Shown: positions 34,085 through 43,158 of the stretch, piece by piece
How positions within the stretch are numbered: position 1 is the stretch's first letter
Layout: the number at the start of each line of letters is the position of its first letter
Source of the DNA: SZUA-430 sp041477875
GTDB taxonomy: Bacteria > Pseudomonadota > Alphaproteobacteria > Micropepsales > Micropepsaceae
DNA: 49,317 nt
NCBI GenBank assembly: GCA_041477875.1
Contig: JBGOVA010000006.1
Location: forward strand, 1 to 49,317
Direction: 5' to 3'
The notes under the pieces: model-generated
Databases searched by the model: none
What the model was told of the DNA's origin: nothing
Seen by the model: only the letters and a program-made list of their open reading frames with translations
Made by a program: the position numbers and the translations under genes

Positions 34085-34822
34085 TCAAATCATGGCCATT
34101 CCGCCGTTCACGTGGAGGGTTTGGCCGGTGATATAAGAGGCCTCGTCGCTGGCAAGATAGACGACCGCCGCGCCGATGTCTCGCCCCGCGCCCAAGCGTC
34201 CCGCCGGAATGCGGCTCATGATCGCTTCGCGCTGCTGGTCGTTCAGCGCATCCGTCATCGGCGATTTGATGAAGCCGGGTGCCACGCAATTCACGGTGAT
34301 GTTGCGCGAGGCGATCTCTTGGGCCAGCGACTTCGTCATGCCGATGAGGCCGGCCTTCGCGGCCGCGTAGTTGCCCTGTCCCGGATTGCCCGTGACGCCC
34401 ACGACCGAGGTGATCGAGATGATGCGGCCCCAGCGCTTTTTCATCATCGGCCTGAGCGCGGCGCGCGAGAGGCGAAATGTCGCCGTGAGGTTTACACGCA
34501 AGACTTCGTCCCACTCCTCGTCCTTCATGCGCATGAAAAGATTGTCGCGCGTGATGCCGGCATTCGAGATCAGGATGTCGAGGCCGCCCATCAGGCCTTC
34601 GGCCGTCTTCGGCAATTCGTCGACTTGCTTTGCATCGCCGAGATTGCAGACCGCAACGTGGGCCCGCTCGCCGAGTTCGGCCTTCAGCGCATCGAGCGCG
34701 TCCTTGCGCGTGCCGGACAGAGTGACGGTCGCGCCCTGCGCGTGAAGGGCGCGGGCGATGTCGCTGCCGATGCCGCCGCTGGCGCCGGTGACCAGCGCGG
34801 TCTTTCCGTTCAGGGAGAACAT
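34085..34822 (-). CDS. fabG: 3-oxoacyl-ACP reductase
   Basis: FabG reduces 3-ketoacyl-ACP with NADPH in the fatty acid cycle. The 245-residue SDR has the cofactor loop LVTGASGGIGSDIARALHAQ (10-29), ILISNAGITRDN, and the catalytic Ser139, Tyr152 and Lys156 (SITSVVG, then GNYAAAKAG). The C-terminus NGQTLHVNGGMAMI-type sequence (TGQTLHVNGGMAMI) is the family end. It lies 17 bp after fabD. Confidence 0.97.
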   Translation of the reverse strand: MFSLNGKTALVTGASGGIGSDIARALHAQGATVTLSGTRKDALDALKAELGERAHVAVCNLGDAKQVDELPKTAEGLMGGLDILISNAGITRDNLFMRMKDEEWDEVLRVNLTATFRLSRAALRPMMKKRWGRIISITSVVGVTGNPGQGNYAAAKAGLIGMTKSLAQEIASRNITVNCVAPGFIKSPMTDALNDQQREAIMSRIPAGRLGAGRDIGAAVVYLASDEASYITGQTLHVNGGMAMI

Positions 34823-34839
34823 CGGTTCGAGCCTTTCGC

Positions 34840-35784
34840 TTAGAGCGTCTTCAAGAACGCTTCGATGTCTTGCGGCGTTTCGACCGAGATCAACGCCAAA
34901 TCCTTGTCGATGCGCTTGGCCATCGTGGTCAACACTTTGCCCGCGCCGATCTCGGCGACGGACGTGACGCCGCGCGCGCGCAGACCCTCAATCGTTTCGC
35001 GCCAGCGCACGCGGCCCGTCACCTGCTCGATCAGCAGGCGCTTGATCGCGGCGGGGTCGCTCTCGGGTCTTACGCCGACATTGGAGATGACCGGGACGCG
35101 TGGTGGTTTGATGTTCGCCCTCGCCAAGGCGTCTTCCATTTCGTGCGCGGCCGGCGCCATCAGAGGCGAATGGAACGGCGCGCTGACCGGCAGCATCATC
35201 GCGCGCTTGATGCCTTTTGTCTTCGCGATCTCGGCGGCGCGGTCGATCGCCGCCCTGTGGCCGGATATCACGACCTGACCCGGCGCGTTGTCGTTCGCGA
35301 CAACGCAAACCTCCGCGCCTTGCGAGGCTTCCCTCGAAACTTCTTCGGCCTGGCCGATTTCCGCGCCAAGCAGTGCGGCCATCGCGCCTTGGCCGACGGG
35401 GACCGCGCGCTGCATGGCGCGACCGCGGGCCTTCAACAGGCGCGCCGCGTCGGCGACCGAGAATGCGCCGGCGGCCGCAAGCGCCGAATACTCGCCCAGC
35501 GAATGGCCGGCGACGAAGTCGACATGCTTGCCCCAGACGAACTTGCCGTCGTGTTCGAGCACGCGCATGACCGCGAGGCTGACCGCCATCAGCGCGGGCT
35601 GGGTATTTTCGGTCAGCGTCAGATCGGCCTCGGGCCCTTGCCACATGAGGCGCGACAGGGGTTGCTTCAGGGCCTCGTCGATTTCTTCGAAGAGTTCGCG
35701 CGCGGCGGCGAAGGCTTGCGCTAGGGGTTGGCCCATGCCGACGGCCTGGCTGCCCTGCCCCGGGAAAGTGAGTGCGCGGCCCAT
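34840..35784 (-). CDS. fabD: Malonyl-CoA:ACP transacylase
   Basis: FabD loads malonyl groups from CoA onto ACP. The 314-residue protein begins RALTFPGQGSQAVGMGQPLA; the nucleophile Ser95 is in VAGHSLGEYSALAAAGAFSV, and the partner His205 is in LPVSAPFHSPLMAPA. EIGAGKVLTTMAKRI is near the end. It is the first of the minus-strand series fabD-fabG-acpP-fabF-mltG-yicC-gmk; the 68 bp between it and the O-antigen ligase-like gene on the same strand may hold the operon promoter, but no clear boxes are visible. Confidence 0.97.
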   Translation of the reverse strand: MGRALTFPGQGSQAVGMGQPLAQAFAAARELFEEIDEALKQPLSRLMWQGPEADLTLTENTQPALMAVSLAVMRVLEHDGKFVWGKHVDFVAGHSLGEYSALAAAGAFSVADAARLLKARGRAMQRAVPVGQGAMAALLGAEIGQAEEVSREASQGAEVCVVANDNAPGQVVISGHRAAIDRAAEIAKTKGIKRAMMLPVSAPFHSPLMAPAAHEMEDALARANIKPPRVPVISNVGVRPESDPAAIKRLLIEQVTGRVRWRETIEGLRARGVTSVAEIGAGKVLTTMAKRIDKDLALISVETPQDIEAFLKTL

Positions 35785-35852
35785 TCGTGACCTCGTGAGC
35801 GAAGTGGGTGGGGAAAGAAGCCGCGCGGCCTCAAGGAGTCAAGCTGGCGCGC

Positions 35853-37298
35853 TCAGCGCACCGAGTCGCTGCCGGTGCGCCAGGATTGCGCGACACCCGC
35901 ACCCAAGAGCGCGGCGTAGGTCACGGCGACGGCCGGAACCTGGAGGCTGAAATCGACGAAGGCGTGCGCGCCGACCACGATCGATGCGGCAAAGCCGACC
36001 GCGGGGTAGACCCGGTCCCGACGGCGCCGCACACAGCCCGCAAAGCACATTCCGGCCAAAAGCGCCGGCGCCGCCATGTAGGCGAGCCCCGCCGGCAGTC
36101 CAAGGTCCGACAGTGTTTCGAGGACGTCATTGTGCGCTTCGTCGACGTCGCCCAAGACAGAGCCGTCGGCGAAGAACGGATAGTAGCGCTCAAAGGCGCC
36201 GAAGCCGTGACCGATGAGCGGCGCCGCTTGAATTGCCTGTAGCGCGGATTGCGCAAGCGAGGCACGGGCGCTGTCGCCCAAGCCTTGTTCCTGGACGCGG
36301 CCTAAAATGGGATCGGCGCTGATCGCCGTCGCGACGCCCAGAACGGCGACGAGGAAGGCGACCATCGCGCGCCGGCCCGGCGCCTCATTGCCGGTCATGC
36401 GACGGCCGACCGCGAGCGCGACGATGAGCGCGAGCGTGCCGCCCAAGAAGGCGATCACGCCGCCGCGCGACTGCGTCAGCAGCAGCGCGGATATCAACAC
36501 GACGGTCGCGGCAAGCCAGGTCGTCGCCGGTCCGGTCAGCGCCTGTACCGCGGTGCGCAACAGCACTCTCGCGCCGCGGTCCCATACGACGGCTTGGCGG
36601 AGCGTTTCAACGAACACGCCCAGCGCCGCCAATCCGGCTATGGCCATGAATGTCGCGAGATGGTTGGGATTGATGAACGGTCCGGACAACCGCCCGGTCT
36701 CTAGTTTCGGATCGGGCATGAGCCATGAATGAAAATCGACGTGCAGATAGAAATTCGCGAGCGCCATGGCGGCGTAGAGCACGGCAATGACGATGATCGC
36801 GCCGAAGAGCACCGACGCGCGCCCGCGGTCGCACGCGAGTTCGAAGGCAAGCAGGAAGGAGGCGACGCTGAGCGAGCCCGCGAATATCGCTTGGCGCGTC
36901 AGCTCCGGGTCGACGGAAATATAGGCGGCGGGATGCGTCCTCATGGCGGCGGCCGCCATCGACCATACCGGATGCGCGAGCGTGTCGAGGTGGAACCCCG
37001 TCAACTTCGATGCGACTTCCAAGTCGATCGACTGCGCGAAGCCCCAGCCGAACGCGGCGAGAAGGCACAATGCGGGCGCGAGCAACCGCCGCGTGAGCGA
37101 CGTCGCGCTCGTCACGCCGCAAAGCGCGATGCCGGACCAAACGAACAAAACCGCCCCTAGCGCTCCCCCGAGGACAAGCTCGGCCCAAAGCCGGTTCGAG
37201 CCATAAGGGAACGGCGCCCATGCGAGGGCGGCGATGAACAGCAACAAGAGAATGCTCTCAGGCTTGGGCCAAGCGCTGTCGGCGTCGTCTGCGTTCAT
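35853..37298 (-). CDS. O-antigen ligase/polymerase family membrane protein
   Basis: A 481-residue polytopic membrane protein with about ten to twelve hydrophobic segments. The central and C-terminal part matches the Wzy_C/O-antigen ligase family: GRLSGPFINPNHLATFMAIA, LLTQSRGGVIAFLGGTLAL, then a large periplasmic loop with the APLIGHGFGAFERYYPFF segment and EAHNDVLETLSDLGLPAGL, and the closing membrane helices. Such proteins join or polymerise surface glycans on undecaprenyl carriers (WaaL or Wzy). Which reaction it carries out cannot be told from sequence. It is divergent from the nucleotide-sugar dehydrogenase gene, 150 bp away, which supports a role in polysaccharide synthesis. Confidence 0.85.
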   Translation of the reverse strand: MNADDADSAWPKPESILLLLFIAALAWAPFPYGSNRLWAELVLGGALGAVLFVWSGIALCGVTSATSLTRRLLAPALCLLAAFGWGFAQSIDLEVASKLTGFHLDTLAHPVWSMAAAAMRTHPAAYISVDPELTRQAIFAGSLSVASFLLAFELACDRGRASVLFGAIIVIAVLYAAMALANFYLHVDFHSWLMPDPKLETGRLSGPFINPNHLATFMAIAGLAALGVFVETLRQAVVWDRGARVLLRTAVQALTGPATTWLAATVVLISALLLTQSRGGVIAFLGGTLALIVALAVGRRMTGNEAPGRRAMVAFLVAVLGVATAISADPILGRVQEQGLGDSARASLAQSALQAIQAAPLIGHGFGAFERYYPFFADGSVLGDVDEAHNDVLETLSDLGLPAGLAYMAAPALLAGMCFAGCVRRRRDRVYPAVGFAASIVVGAHAFVDFSLQVPAVAVTYAALLGAGVAQSWRTGSDSVR

Positions 37299-37448
37299 CA
37301 GTTAACAGCCCCGCGCCGCTTGACAAGACACCAAGGCCCCCGCCCCTATGCGGGCCGAAAAAATGCACTCAACCGGCTGCCGAATGCGGCGCATTTGCCT
37401 GCCGAACGGGCGATCGACACGGGACTTGGCAATCATGGATATGGACGC

Positions 37449-38726
37449 ATGAGCGAGCGCATCGCAGTCATCGGTCTCGGCTATGTCGGGCTGCCCGTCG
37501 CGCTGGGGTTTGCGGCGAAGTTTCCCGGAACGATCGGGTTCGACATCGACGAGCGGCGCGTCGCTTCGCTGGCGGCCGGCGAAGATTGGACGGGCGAGAC
37601 TTCCGGCGAGGAACTTCAGGCGGTTCGACTGAACTATACGCATCGCGAAGACGACCTCAGAGGCGCGGATGTTTTTATCGTTTGCGTGCCGACACCTATC
37701 GACGATCAGAAGCGGCCCGATCTTCGCCCGTTGCGCGGCGCCTCCGAAACCGTCGGACGCGCGCTCAAACGCGGAACAATCGTCTGCTACGAATCGACCG
37801 TCTATCCCGGTCTAACAGAAGATTTTTGCGGACCGATACTCGCCCAAGTTTCGGGTTTGAACCAAGGGTCGGATTTCCGGCTCGGCTATTCGCCGGAGCG
37901 TATCAACCCTGGGGACAAAGAGCACTCGCTGGAGCGCATCGTCAAAGTGGTTGCGGGCGAGGACAAGGAGACCGCCGCAACTCTGGCGCGACTCTACGGC
38001 GCGATCGTTCCCGCCGGTATTCATCTCGCGCCGTCGATCAAAGTCGCGGAAGCTGCGAAGGTGCTGGAGAACACGCAGCGCGATTTGAATATCGCGCTGA
38101 TGAACGAGCTCGCCTTGATTTGCGACCGACTCGACATTCGCACCGCCGACGTGTTGAAGGCGGCGCGCACGAAGTGGAATTTCCTGCCGTTCTCACCCGG
38201 CCTCGTCGGCGGGCACTGTATCGGCGTCGACCCGTACTACCTGACGACGAAGGCCGAAACGCTGGGCTACCACCCCGACGTTATTCTCGCCGGCCGGCGG
38301 ATCAACGACGGCGTGGGCGCGTTCATCGCGCAGCGGCTCGTGCGCTTTCTCAGCCGCAACACGACGCCGCTCGCCGATGCGCGCGTCGCGATCCTCGGTT
38401 TGACGTTCAAAGAAAACGTCTCGGACACGCGCAACAGCCGCGTGCCGGACATCGTGCGCGAACTTTCGAATTTCGGTGTGCGCGCCACCGTCAGCGATCC
38501 GAAGGCACGGCCGGAAGATGCGGTGCATGAGTATGGCATCGCGTTGACGGACTTGAACCAAGCGAAGAATCTCGACGCGCTGGTGTTGGCGGTGCCGCAC
38601 CGAGAGTTTTTGGGCGACCCCTCAAAGCTCTTTGCCAAGCTGAAGCCGCAAGGCGTGCTCATCGACGTGAAGTCGGTCCTCGACCCCGCGAGTGTGCCGT
38701 CGGGCATCACGTATTGGAGCCTGTAA
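37449..38726 (+). CDS. Nucleotide-sugar dehydrogenase (TviB/WbpA-type)
   Basis: A 425-residue UDP-sugar 6-dehydrogenase, which oxidises C6 of a UDP-hexose to the uronic acid with two NAD. The N-terminal Rossmann motif is RIAVIGLGYVGLPVALGFA (4-22); the central FSPGLVGGHCIGVDPYYLTT holds catalytic Cys257; the C-terminal NAD-domain ILGLTFKENVSDTRNSRV follows. GYSPERINPGDKEHSLERIV is typical of the UDP-N-acetyl-hexosamine subgroup (TviB, WbpA), rather than UDP-glucose dehydrogenase proper, but the subgroup is inferred. I chose the ATG at 37449; an upstream in-frame ATG at 37320 would add 43 Pro/Arg-rich residues. With the UDP-sugar epimerases 8-11 kb away it suggests a uronic-acid polysaccharide. 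Confidence 0.92.
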   Translation: MSERIAVIGLGYVGLPVALGFAAKFPGTIGFDIDERRVASLAAGEDWTGETSGEELQAVRLNYTHREDDLRGADVFIVCVPTPIDDQKRPDLRPLRGASETVGRALKRGTIVCYESTVYPGLTEDFCGPILAQVSGLNQGSDFRLGYSPERINPGDKEHSLERIVKVVAGEDKETAATLARLYGAIVPAGIHLAPSIKVAEAAKVLENTQRDLNIALMNELALICDRLDIRTADVLKAARTKWNFLPFSPGLVGGHCIGVDPYYLTTKAETLGYHPDVILAGRRINDGVGAFIAQRLVRFLSRNTTPLADARVAILGLTFKENVSDTRNSRVPDIVRELSNFGVRATVSDPKARPEDAVHEYGIALTDLNQAKNLDALVLAVPHREFLGDPSKLFAKLKPQGVLIDVKSVLDPASVPSGITYWSL

Positions 38727-38801
38727 CAGCGCTGGTTCGCTCAAAGCTTAGGGGCAGCGCCAAGCGCGCCTCAGAACGCCGAATGGCGCGCCTTTGTCGA
38801 G

Positions 38802-39200
38802 TCAGTTGTGAGGCTCGCGGGTGGTCGTCGGTGCAGTCGCTGGCGCGATTGTGCCGGGCGTGGTGCAGATCTTCTGACCGCTCGCGTCCGTCGAGACCGT
38901 TCCGCACGCATCGGCACAAGCCTTCGCCGCGTTCGGATCGCTGGGGTCGAGCGTGTAGGGATTCGAGGTGCCGGCGCTGACCGTGCAAGCCGCCAGGGGC
39001 AAGGTGCAGACTTTGGCGCCGAGCTTGTCCGTGGTGACGACGCCGCCCTTGTCGGTGCAGGCCTTGGCGGCGTTCGGATCGCTGGCGTCGAGCTTGTACG
39101 TCGCCGAATTTGCGGGACTCTTGGCAAACGCGCTATCGGCGGCCGACGCCAACGCGGCCAATGCCACTACGGATGCGAGCATCATCGCTGAACGTTTCAT
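38802..39200 (-). CDS. Secreted protein with two Cys-containing tandem repeats
   Basis: A 132-residue exported protein; I do not recognise the family. A signal peptide occupies residues 1-26 (MLASVVALAALASAADSAFA). The mature part is two copies of a 34-residue module, about 35-68 and 82-115: Y-x-LD-x-SDPNAAKAC, a short acidic/Gly turn, V-x-TD, G-x-K-(V/I)-CT-x-P. Each copy holds one Cys in AKAC and one before Thr; copy 2 and the linker add two more (C72, C99), so disulfides are likely. The tail is Thr/Pro-rich. A GGGAGGA site precedes the ATG. It lies downstream of the cyclase cluster on the same strand. Confidence 0.72.
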   Translation of the reverse strand: MKRSAMMLASVVALAALASAADSAFAKSPANSATYKLDASDPNAAKACTDKGGVVTTDKLGAKVCTLPLAACTVSAGTSNPYTLDPSDPNAAKACADACGTVSTDASGQKICTTPGTIAPATAPTTTREPHN

Positions 39201-39267
39201 GTCTTCCTCCCACCTGGCCCGGAGGTAGCCCCCCTTGCGCACATATTAGCCTGCCCAGCGTGGATAG

Positions 39268-41127
39268 CTACCCGCCCGCGAGCCGCGCTTCGGCGGCCGC
39301 GATCATGGCCTTGAAGCGCGGATGATCGCGGATGGCGTCGAAATCCGGGTCGGCCTTGGTATGCGCGAGGCGGTCTTTCCCGAACGCCGCGAGCGCGGGC
39401 TCGAGGATGTCGAGCGCGGTCTCATACTCCTTGAGGTCGAGGATGAAGGCGCAGGCTATGTTGTAGCGCATGTTGAGATTGTCGGGGTCGACGATCATGG
39501 CGCGCGCGGTCCATTCCCTTGCACGATCCGCCTGCCCCAGATATGCGAGCGCGCCGATGCCCATGCTCAACGCGGAGCCGTTGTTGGGATCTTGCGCCAA
39601 GAGCTTTTCCGTTCGCGCCAGCGTGCGTTCGGCGGCGCTGCGTAGACCCGCCGCGTCGCCGACAGCCTGGTAGCAGGTCATCAGCATGCCGGTGCACGAG
39701 AAATCCGCTTCCATCAGGGCGGCGTTTTTTTCGTAGTGGCGGATCGCGTCCCTGTAGCGGTGCTGGCGCAGCGCCAGGCGCGCAGCCTCCTTGTTCACCT
39801 CGTAGGAATCCGGATCGAGGGCGAGGGCCACGTCGATCGCCGCTTGTGCCTCGTCGTAGGCGCGCGCGGAAATGAGAGCGCCGATGCGCGCGCCGTGCGC
39901 CTCGACGACCGTGGGGTCCAGCTCCAATGCGCGTTCGGCGGCGGCGACGCCATCCTCGCCTTCGCTTCCGGCGTACATTTGCGCACGCTGCGCGACCGCG
40001 AGCAGCGCCCAGGCGCGCGCATAATTGGGGTCCAACTCGATTGCGCGGCGGCAAAGGCGCTCGACCATCTCGGCCTTGCGCACCTCAGTCATGTTGGTCG
40101 TGATGTAGGCGTTTCGCGCCATGAGAAAGACCTGGAACGCTTCGGTGCTGTTCGTGCCGCGGCTCTCGATCGCCTTCTTCTCTTCCGGCAGCAGCTTCAC
40201 TTTGAGCGCGGCGACGATCGCTTCGGAAATTTCGTCCTGCAGCGCGAAGATGTCGTCGAGGTCGCGGTCCCAGCGTTCCGCCCAGACATGCTCGTCGGTC
40301 TTGCCGTCGATCAGCTGGGCGGTGATGCGCACGCGGTTGCCGGACTTGCGCACGCTGCCTTCCAAGACGTGGCTGACCTTCAGTTGGCGCGCGACCTGGG
40401 TGATGTCGACGTTCTTGCCCTTGAACGTGAAGGCGGTGTTGCGCGAGACGACGGCGAGCGCCTTGACCTTACTCAAGTCCGTGATGATGTCTTCGCTGAT
40501 GCCGTCGGAGAAATACTCCTGCTCAGCGTCGCCGCTCATGTTGGCGAACGGCAGAACGCAGATATAGAGGCGGCGCTCGCTCTCTGCTCGCGTCGCGCGC
40601 TTCACGGGGCCTGAGGCCGGGCGCAACGCGAAGACATGGACCGGACGCTCGATGTTTTTCACCGTGTGGAGGCCCAAATCCTCGAACTCTGCGGCGACCT
40701 TGCCAGTGACCTGATCGCTGACGTTGCGCGACAGCGTGATGCCGCCGACGGGCGCCAGCGCCTGTAGTCGCGCGGCGACGTTCACGCCCTCGCCGTAGAT
40801 GTCGTCGCCCTCGACGATCACGTCGCCGAGGTTGATGCCGATGCGGTAGCGCAGGCGGTCGTCTTCCGGCATGTGGGGTTCGGCGGCCGCCATCGCTTGT
40901 TGAATTTCGAGCGCGCACGTGACGGCTGAGGCGGCACTCGAAAACTCGATCAGCACGCCGTCGCCCATCAGCTTGAAGATACGCCCGCCATGGGCGTCGA
41001 CGCGCGGATCGAAGAGGGCCCTGCGGTTCTCCTTCAGCCGCTCGAGCGTCCCGGCCTCGTCGCGCTCCATCAGGCCGCTGTAGCCGACGACGTCGGCGGA
41101 GAAAATTACGGTCAGTTTTCGCTGCAT
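39268..41127 (-). CDS. Class III adenylate cyclase with TolB-like and TPR domains (copy 3 of 3)
   Basis: A 619-residue soluble protein. Domain order: class III nucleotide cyclase (1-175), a TolB-N/FlgO-like segment (about 190-330: CVLPFANMSGDAEQEYFSDG, SHVLEGSVRKSGNRVRITAQ), then TPR-type repeats to the end. The cyclase residues are complete: metal Asp12 (FSADVVGYS) and Asp56 (KLMGDG), adenine-selecting Lys52 and Asp109 (GDDIYG), and Asn116/Arg120 (GVNVAARL), so cAMP production is expected; a class III dimer is needed. No membrane segment is seen. The ATG at 41127 begins MQRKLTVIFS as in the other copies. It is last of three tandem paralogues; its TPR tail is the most diverged. Confidence 0.9.
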   Translation of the reverse strand: MQRKLTVIFSADVVGYSGLMERDEAGTLERLKENRRALFDPRVDAHGGRIFKLMGDGVLIEFSSAASAVTCALEIQQAMAAAEPHMPEDDRLRYRIGINLGDVIVEGDDIYGEGVNVAARLQALAPVGGITLSRNVSDQVTGKVAAEFEDLGLHTVKNIERPVHVFALRPASGPVKRATRAESERRLYICVLPFANMSGDAEQEYFSDGISEDIITDLSKVKALAVVSRNTAFTFKGKNVDITQVARQLKVSHVLEGSVRKSGNRVRITAQLIDGKTDEHVWAERWDRDLDDIFALQDEISEAIVAALKVKLLPEEKKAIESRGTNSTEAFQVFLMARNAYITTNMTEVRKAEMVERLCRRAIELDPNYARAWALLAVAQRAQMYAGSEGEDGVAAAERALELDPTVVEAHGARIGALISARAYDEAQAAIDVALALDPDSYEVNKEAARLALRQHRYRDAIRHYEKNAALMEADFSCTGMLMTCYQAVGDAAGLRSAAERTLARTEKLLAQDPNNGSALSMGIGALAYLGQADRAREWTARAMIVDPDNLNMRYNIACAFILDLKEYETALDILEPALAAFGKDRLAHTKADPDFDAIRDHPRFKAMIAAAEARLAGG

Positions 41128-41222
41128 CGCCCCGTCCAGATGGGGACAGCATAGTGAGGTTGTGGGGTGGCGGTAAGCTATCCCGTCCAACCCGGCGGCG
41201 GGAAATTCGGCCGCGGGCGTCT

Positions 41223-43088
41223 TTACCCCTGCGCCAGCCGCGCTTCGGCGGCGGCGATCATGGCCTTATAGCGCGGGTGCTCGCGGATGGGGTCGAGGTC
41301 GGTGTCCTTCTTCGTCCAGTTCACATGCTCGATGCCCGATTGCGCCGTGACCGGCTCCAACAAGTCGAGCGCCGCGTCGATTTCGCCCAACCGGACGAAG
41401 GCGCAGGCGAAATTGTAGCGCATGTTCTTGTTGTCGGGATCGAGCACCATGGCGCGCTTGGCCCAATCCTTCGCGCGCTCCGCGTTGCCAAGCGCGGCAT
41501 GCGCGCCCACGGCAAAGCCCATCGCCGATCCGTTGTCGGGCTCGCTCACGACGACCTTCTCGACCCGCTCCAGAACCCGGCGCGCCGACCGGCGCGCGCC
41601 GTCCGCATCGCCGACGCTGTCATAGCAGGACATGAGCATGCCGACGGAGCCGAAATCCGTGTCCATGATGGAGGCGGCCTTCTCGAAGTACCGGATGGCG
41701 TCGGGTAACCGGCGCACCGCATAACTGAACCGCGCCGCCGCGTAGTTCACCTCGTAAGAGTCCGGGTCGAGTCGAAGCGCGGCTTCGATTTCGGCGCGCG
41801 CCTCGTCGTAGCGCGCGTTGTCCTTCAAGTATTCGGACTTCGCCGCATGCGCCTCCGCCAAGTTCGGATCGATCGCAAGCGCGCGCTCGGCCGCCACAAG
41901 CCCGCTCTCGCCCTCACCACGTTCGTGCCGCAAGCGCCCTTGGGCGGTGGCCATCAGCGCCCACGCCCGCGCGTAGTTGGGGTCGATCTCGGTCGCGCGC
42001 TTGCACAGGCGAATGATGGCTTCGCTGCGATGCGCGTTGCCGATCGTGCCGGTGACGTTGTGCTGGCGCGCCATCAGATAGAGGTTGTAGGCTTCGAGAT
42101 TGTTCGTGCCGCGCTGCGCGATCGCTTTCTTCTCCTCGGGCAGAAGCTTCAGCTTCAAGGCCGCGACGATCGCCTGCGAAATCTCGTCCTGCAGCGCGAA
42201 GATGTCGTTGAGGTCGCGGTCATAGCGCTCGGCCCAGATATGGCCGCCCGAGGCGTCGATGAGCTGTGCCGTGATGCGCACGCGCCCGCCGGATTTGCGC
42301 ACGCTGCCTTCCAGCACGTGGTTGACCTTGAGCTGGCGCGCCACTTGGGGCACGTCGACATGCTTGCCCTTGAACATGAAGGCCGTGTTGCGCGCCGCCA
42401 CCCACAGCGCCGACACCTTCGACAAATCCGTGATGATGTCTTCGCTGATGCCGTCGGAGAAATATTCCTGCTCGCTCTCGCCGCTCATATTGGCGAACGG
42501 CAGGACGCAGATCGAAGCCCGATGGCTCTTGTCGGCGCCCGGCGCAGTGGTCGCCGCCGCCGCACCCTTCGTGGACTTGGGCCGCACCGCGAAGACTTGA
42601 ACGGGCCGCTCGATGTTCTTGACGGTGTGCGACCCAAGGTCTTCGAACTCGGCTGCGACCTTGCCCGCGACCTGATCGCTGACATTGCGCGACAGCGCGA
42701 CGCCGCCCACCGGCGCCAGCGCCTGCAGCCGTGCCGCGACGTTGACGCCCTCTCCGTAGATGTCGTCGCCCTCGATAATCACGTCGCCGAGATTGATGCC
42801 GATGCGGTAACGCAGGCGATCGGATTCGGGCAGATGCGTTTCAGCCGTCTCCATCGCGCGCTGAATCTCAAGGGCGCAGGTGACAGCGGAGGCCGCGCTC
42901 GGGAACTCGATCAGGACGCCATCGCCCATCAGCTTGAAGATGCGCCCGCCATGCGCCGCCACGGAAGGATCGAACAGCGCCTTGCGGTTCTCCTTCAGCC
43001 GCGCAAGCGTCCCCGCTTCGTCGCGCTCCATCAGGCCGCTATAGCCCACGACGTCGGCGGAAAAGATGACGGTTAGTTTGCGCTGCAT
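41223..43088 (-). CDS. Class III adenylate cyclase with TolB-like and TPR domains (copy 2 of 3)
   Basis: A 621-residue paralogue with the same cyclase-TolB-TPR plan. The cyclase domain is almost identical to its neighbours over the first 170 residues (RIFKLMGDGVLIEFPSAASA; GDDIYGEGVNVAARLQALAP), with both metal Asp, Lys52, the purine-binding Asp and the Asn/Arg pair present. A short Ala/Thr-rich linker (KGAAAATTAPGADK) separates it from the TolB-like part. The TPR region ends in DPIREHPRYKAMIAAAEARL, the same closing motif as in copies 1 and 3. It lies 70 bp after copy 1 and 95 bp before copy 3, so all three may share a transcript. Confidence 0.9.
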   Translation of the reverse strand: MQRKLTVIFSADVVGYSGLMERDEAGTLARLKENRKALFDPSVAAHGGRIFKLMGDGVLIEFPSAASAVTCALEIQRAMETAETHLPESDRLRYRIGINLGDVIIEGDDIYGEGVNVAARLQALAPVGGVALSRNVSDQVAGKVAAEFEDLGSHTVKNIERPVQVFAVRPKSTKGAAAATTAPGADKSHRASICVLPFANMSGESEQEYFSDGISEDIITDLSKVSALWVAARNTAFMFKGKHVDVPQVARQLKVNHVLEGSVRKSGGRVRITAQLIDASGGHIWAERYDRDLNDIFALQDEISQAIVAALKLKLLPEEKKAIAQRGTNNLEAYNLYLMARQHNVTGTIGNAHRSEAIIRLCKRATEIDPNYARAWALMATAQGRLRHERGEGESGLVAAERALAIDPNLAEAHAAKSEYLKDNARYDEARAEIEAALRLDPDSYEVNYAAARFSYAVRRLPDAIRYFEKAASIMDTDFGSVGMLMSCYDSVGDADGARRSARRVLERVEKVVVSEPDNGSAMGFAVGAHAALGNAERAKDWAKRAMVLDPDNKNMRYNFACAFVRLGEIDAALDLLEPVTAQSGIEHVNWTKKDTDLDPIREHPRYKAMIAAAEARLAQG

Positions 43089-43158
43089 GGGCCCGGGCGA
43101 TGGTTGTTGCCCGCACCGTAGTTTATCTGCCGCGCGCCGCCAAATCGGGCGCCCGCGG

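Noticed and set aside
38802..39200. A DNA-level tandem repeat giving an assembly artefact
   Set aside because: The two modules differ at many codons, so the repeat is an old protein-level duplication and not a collapsed or duplicated read region.
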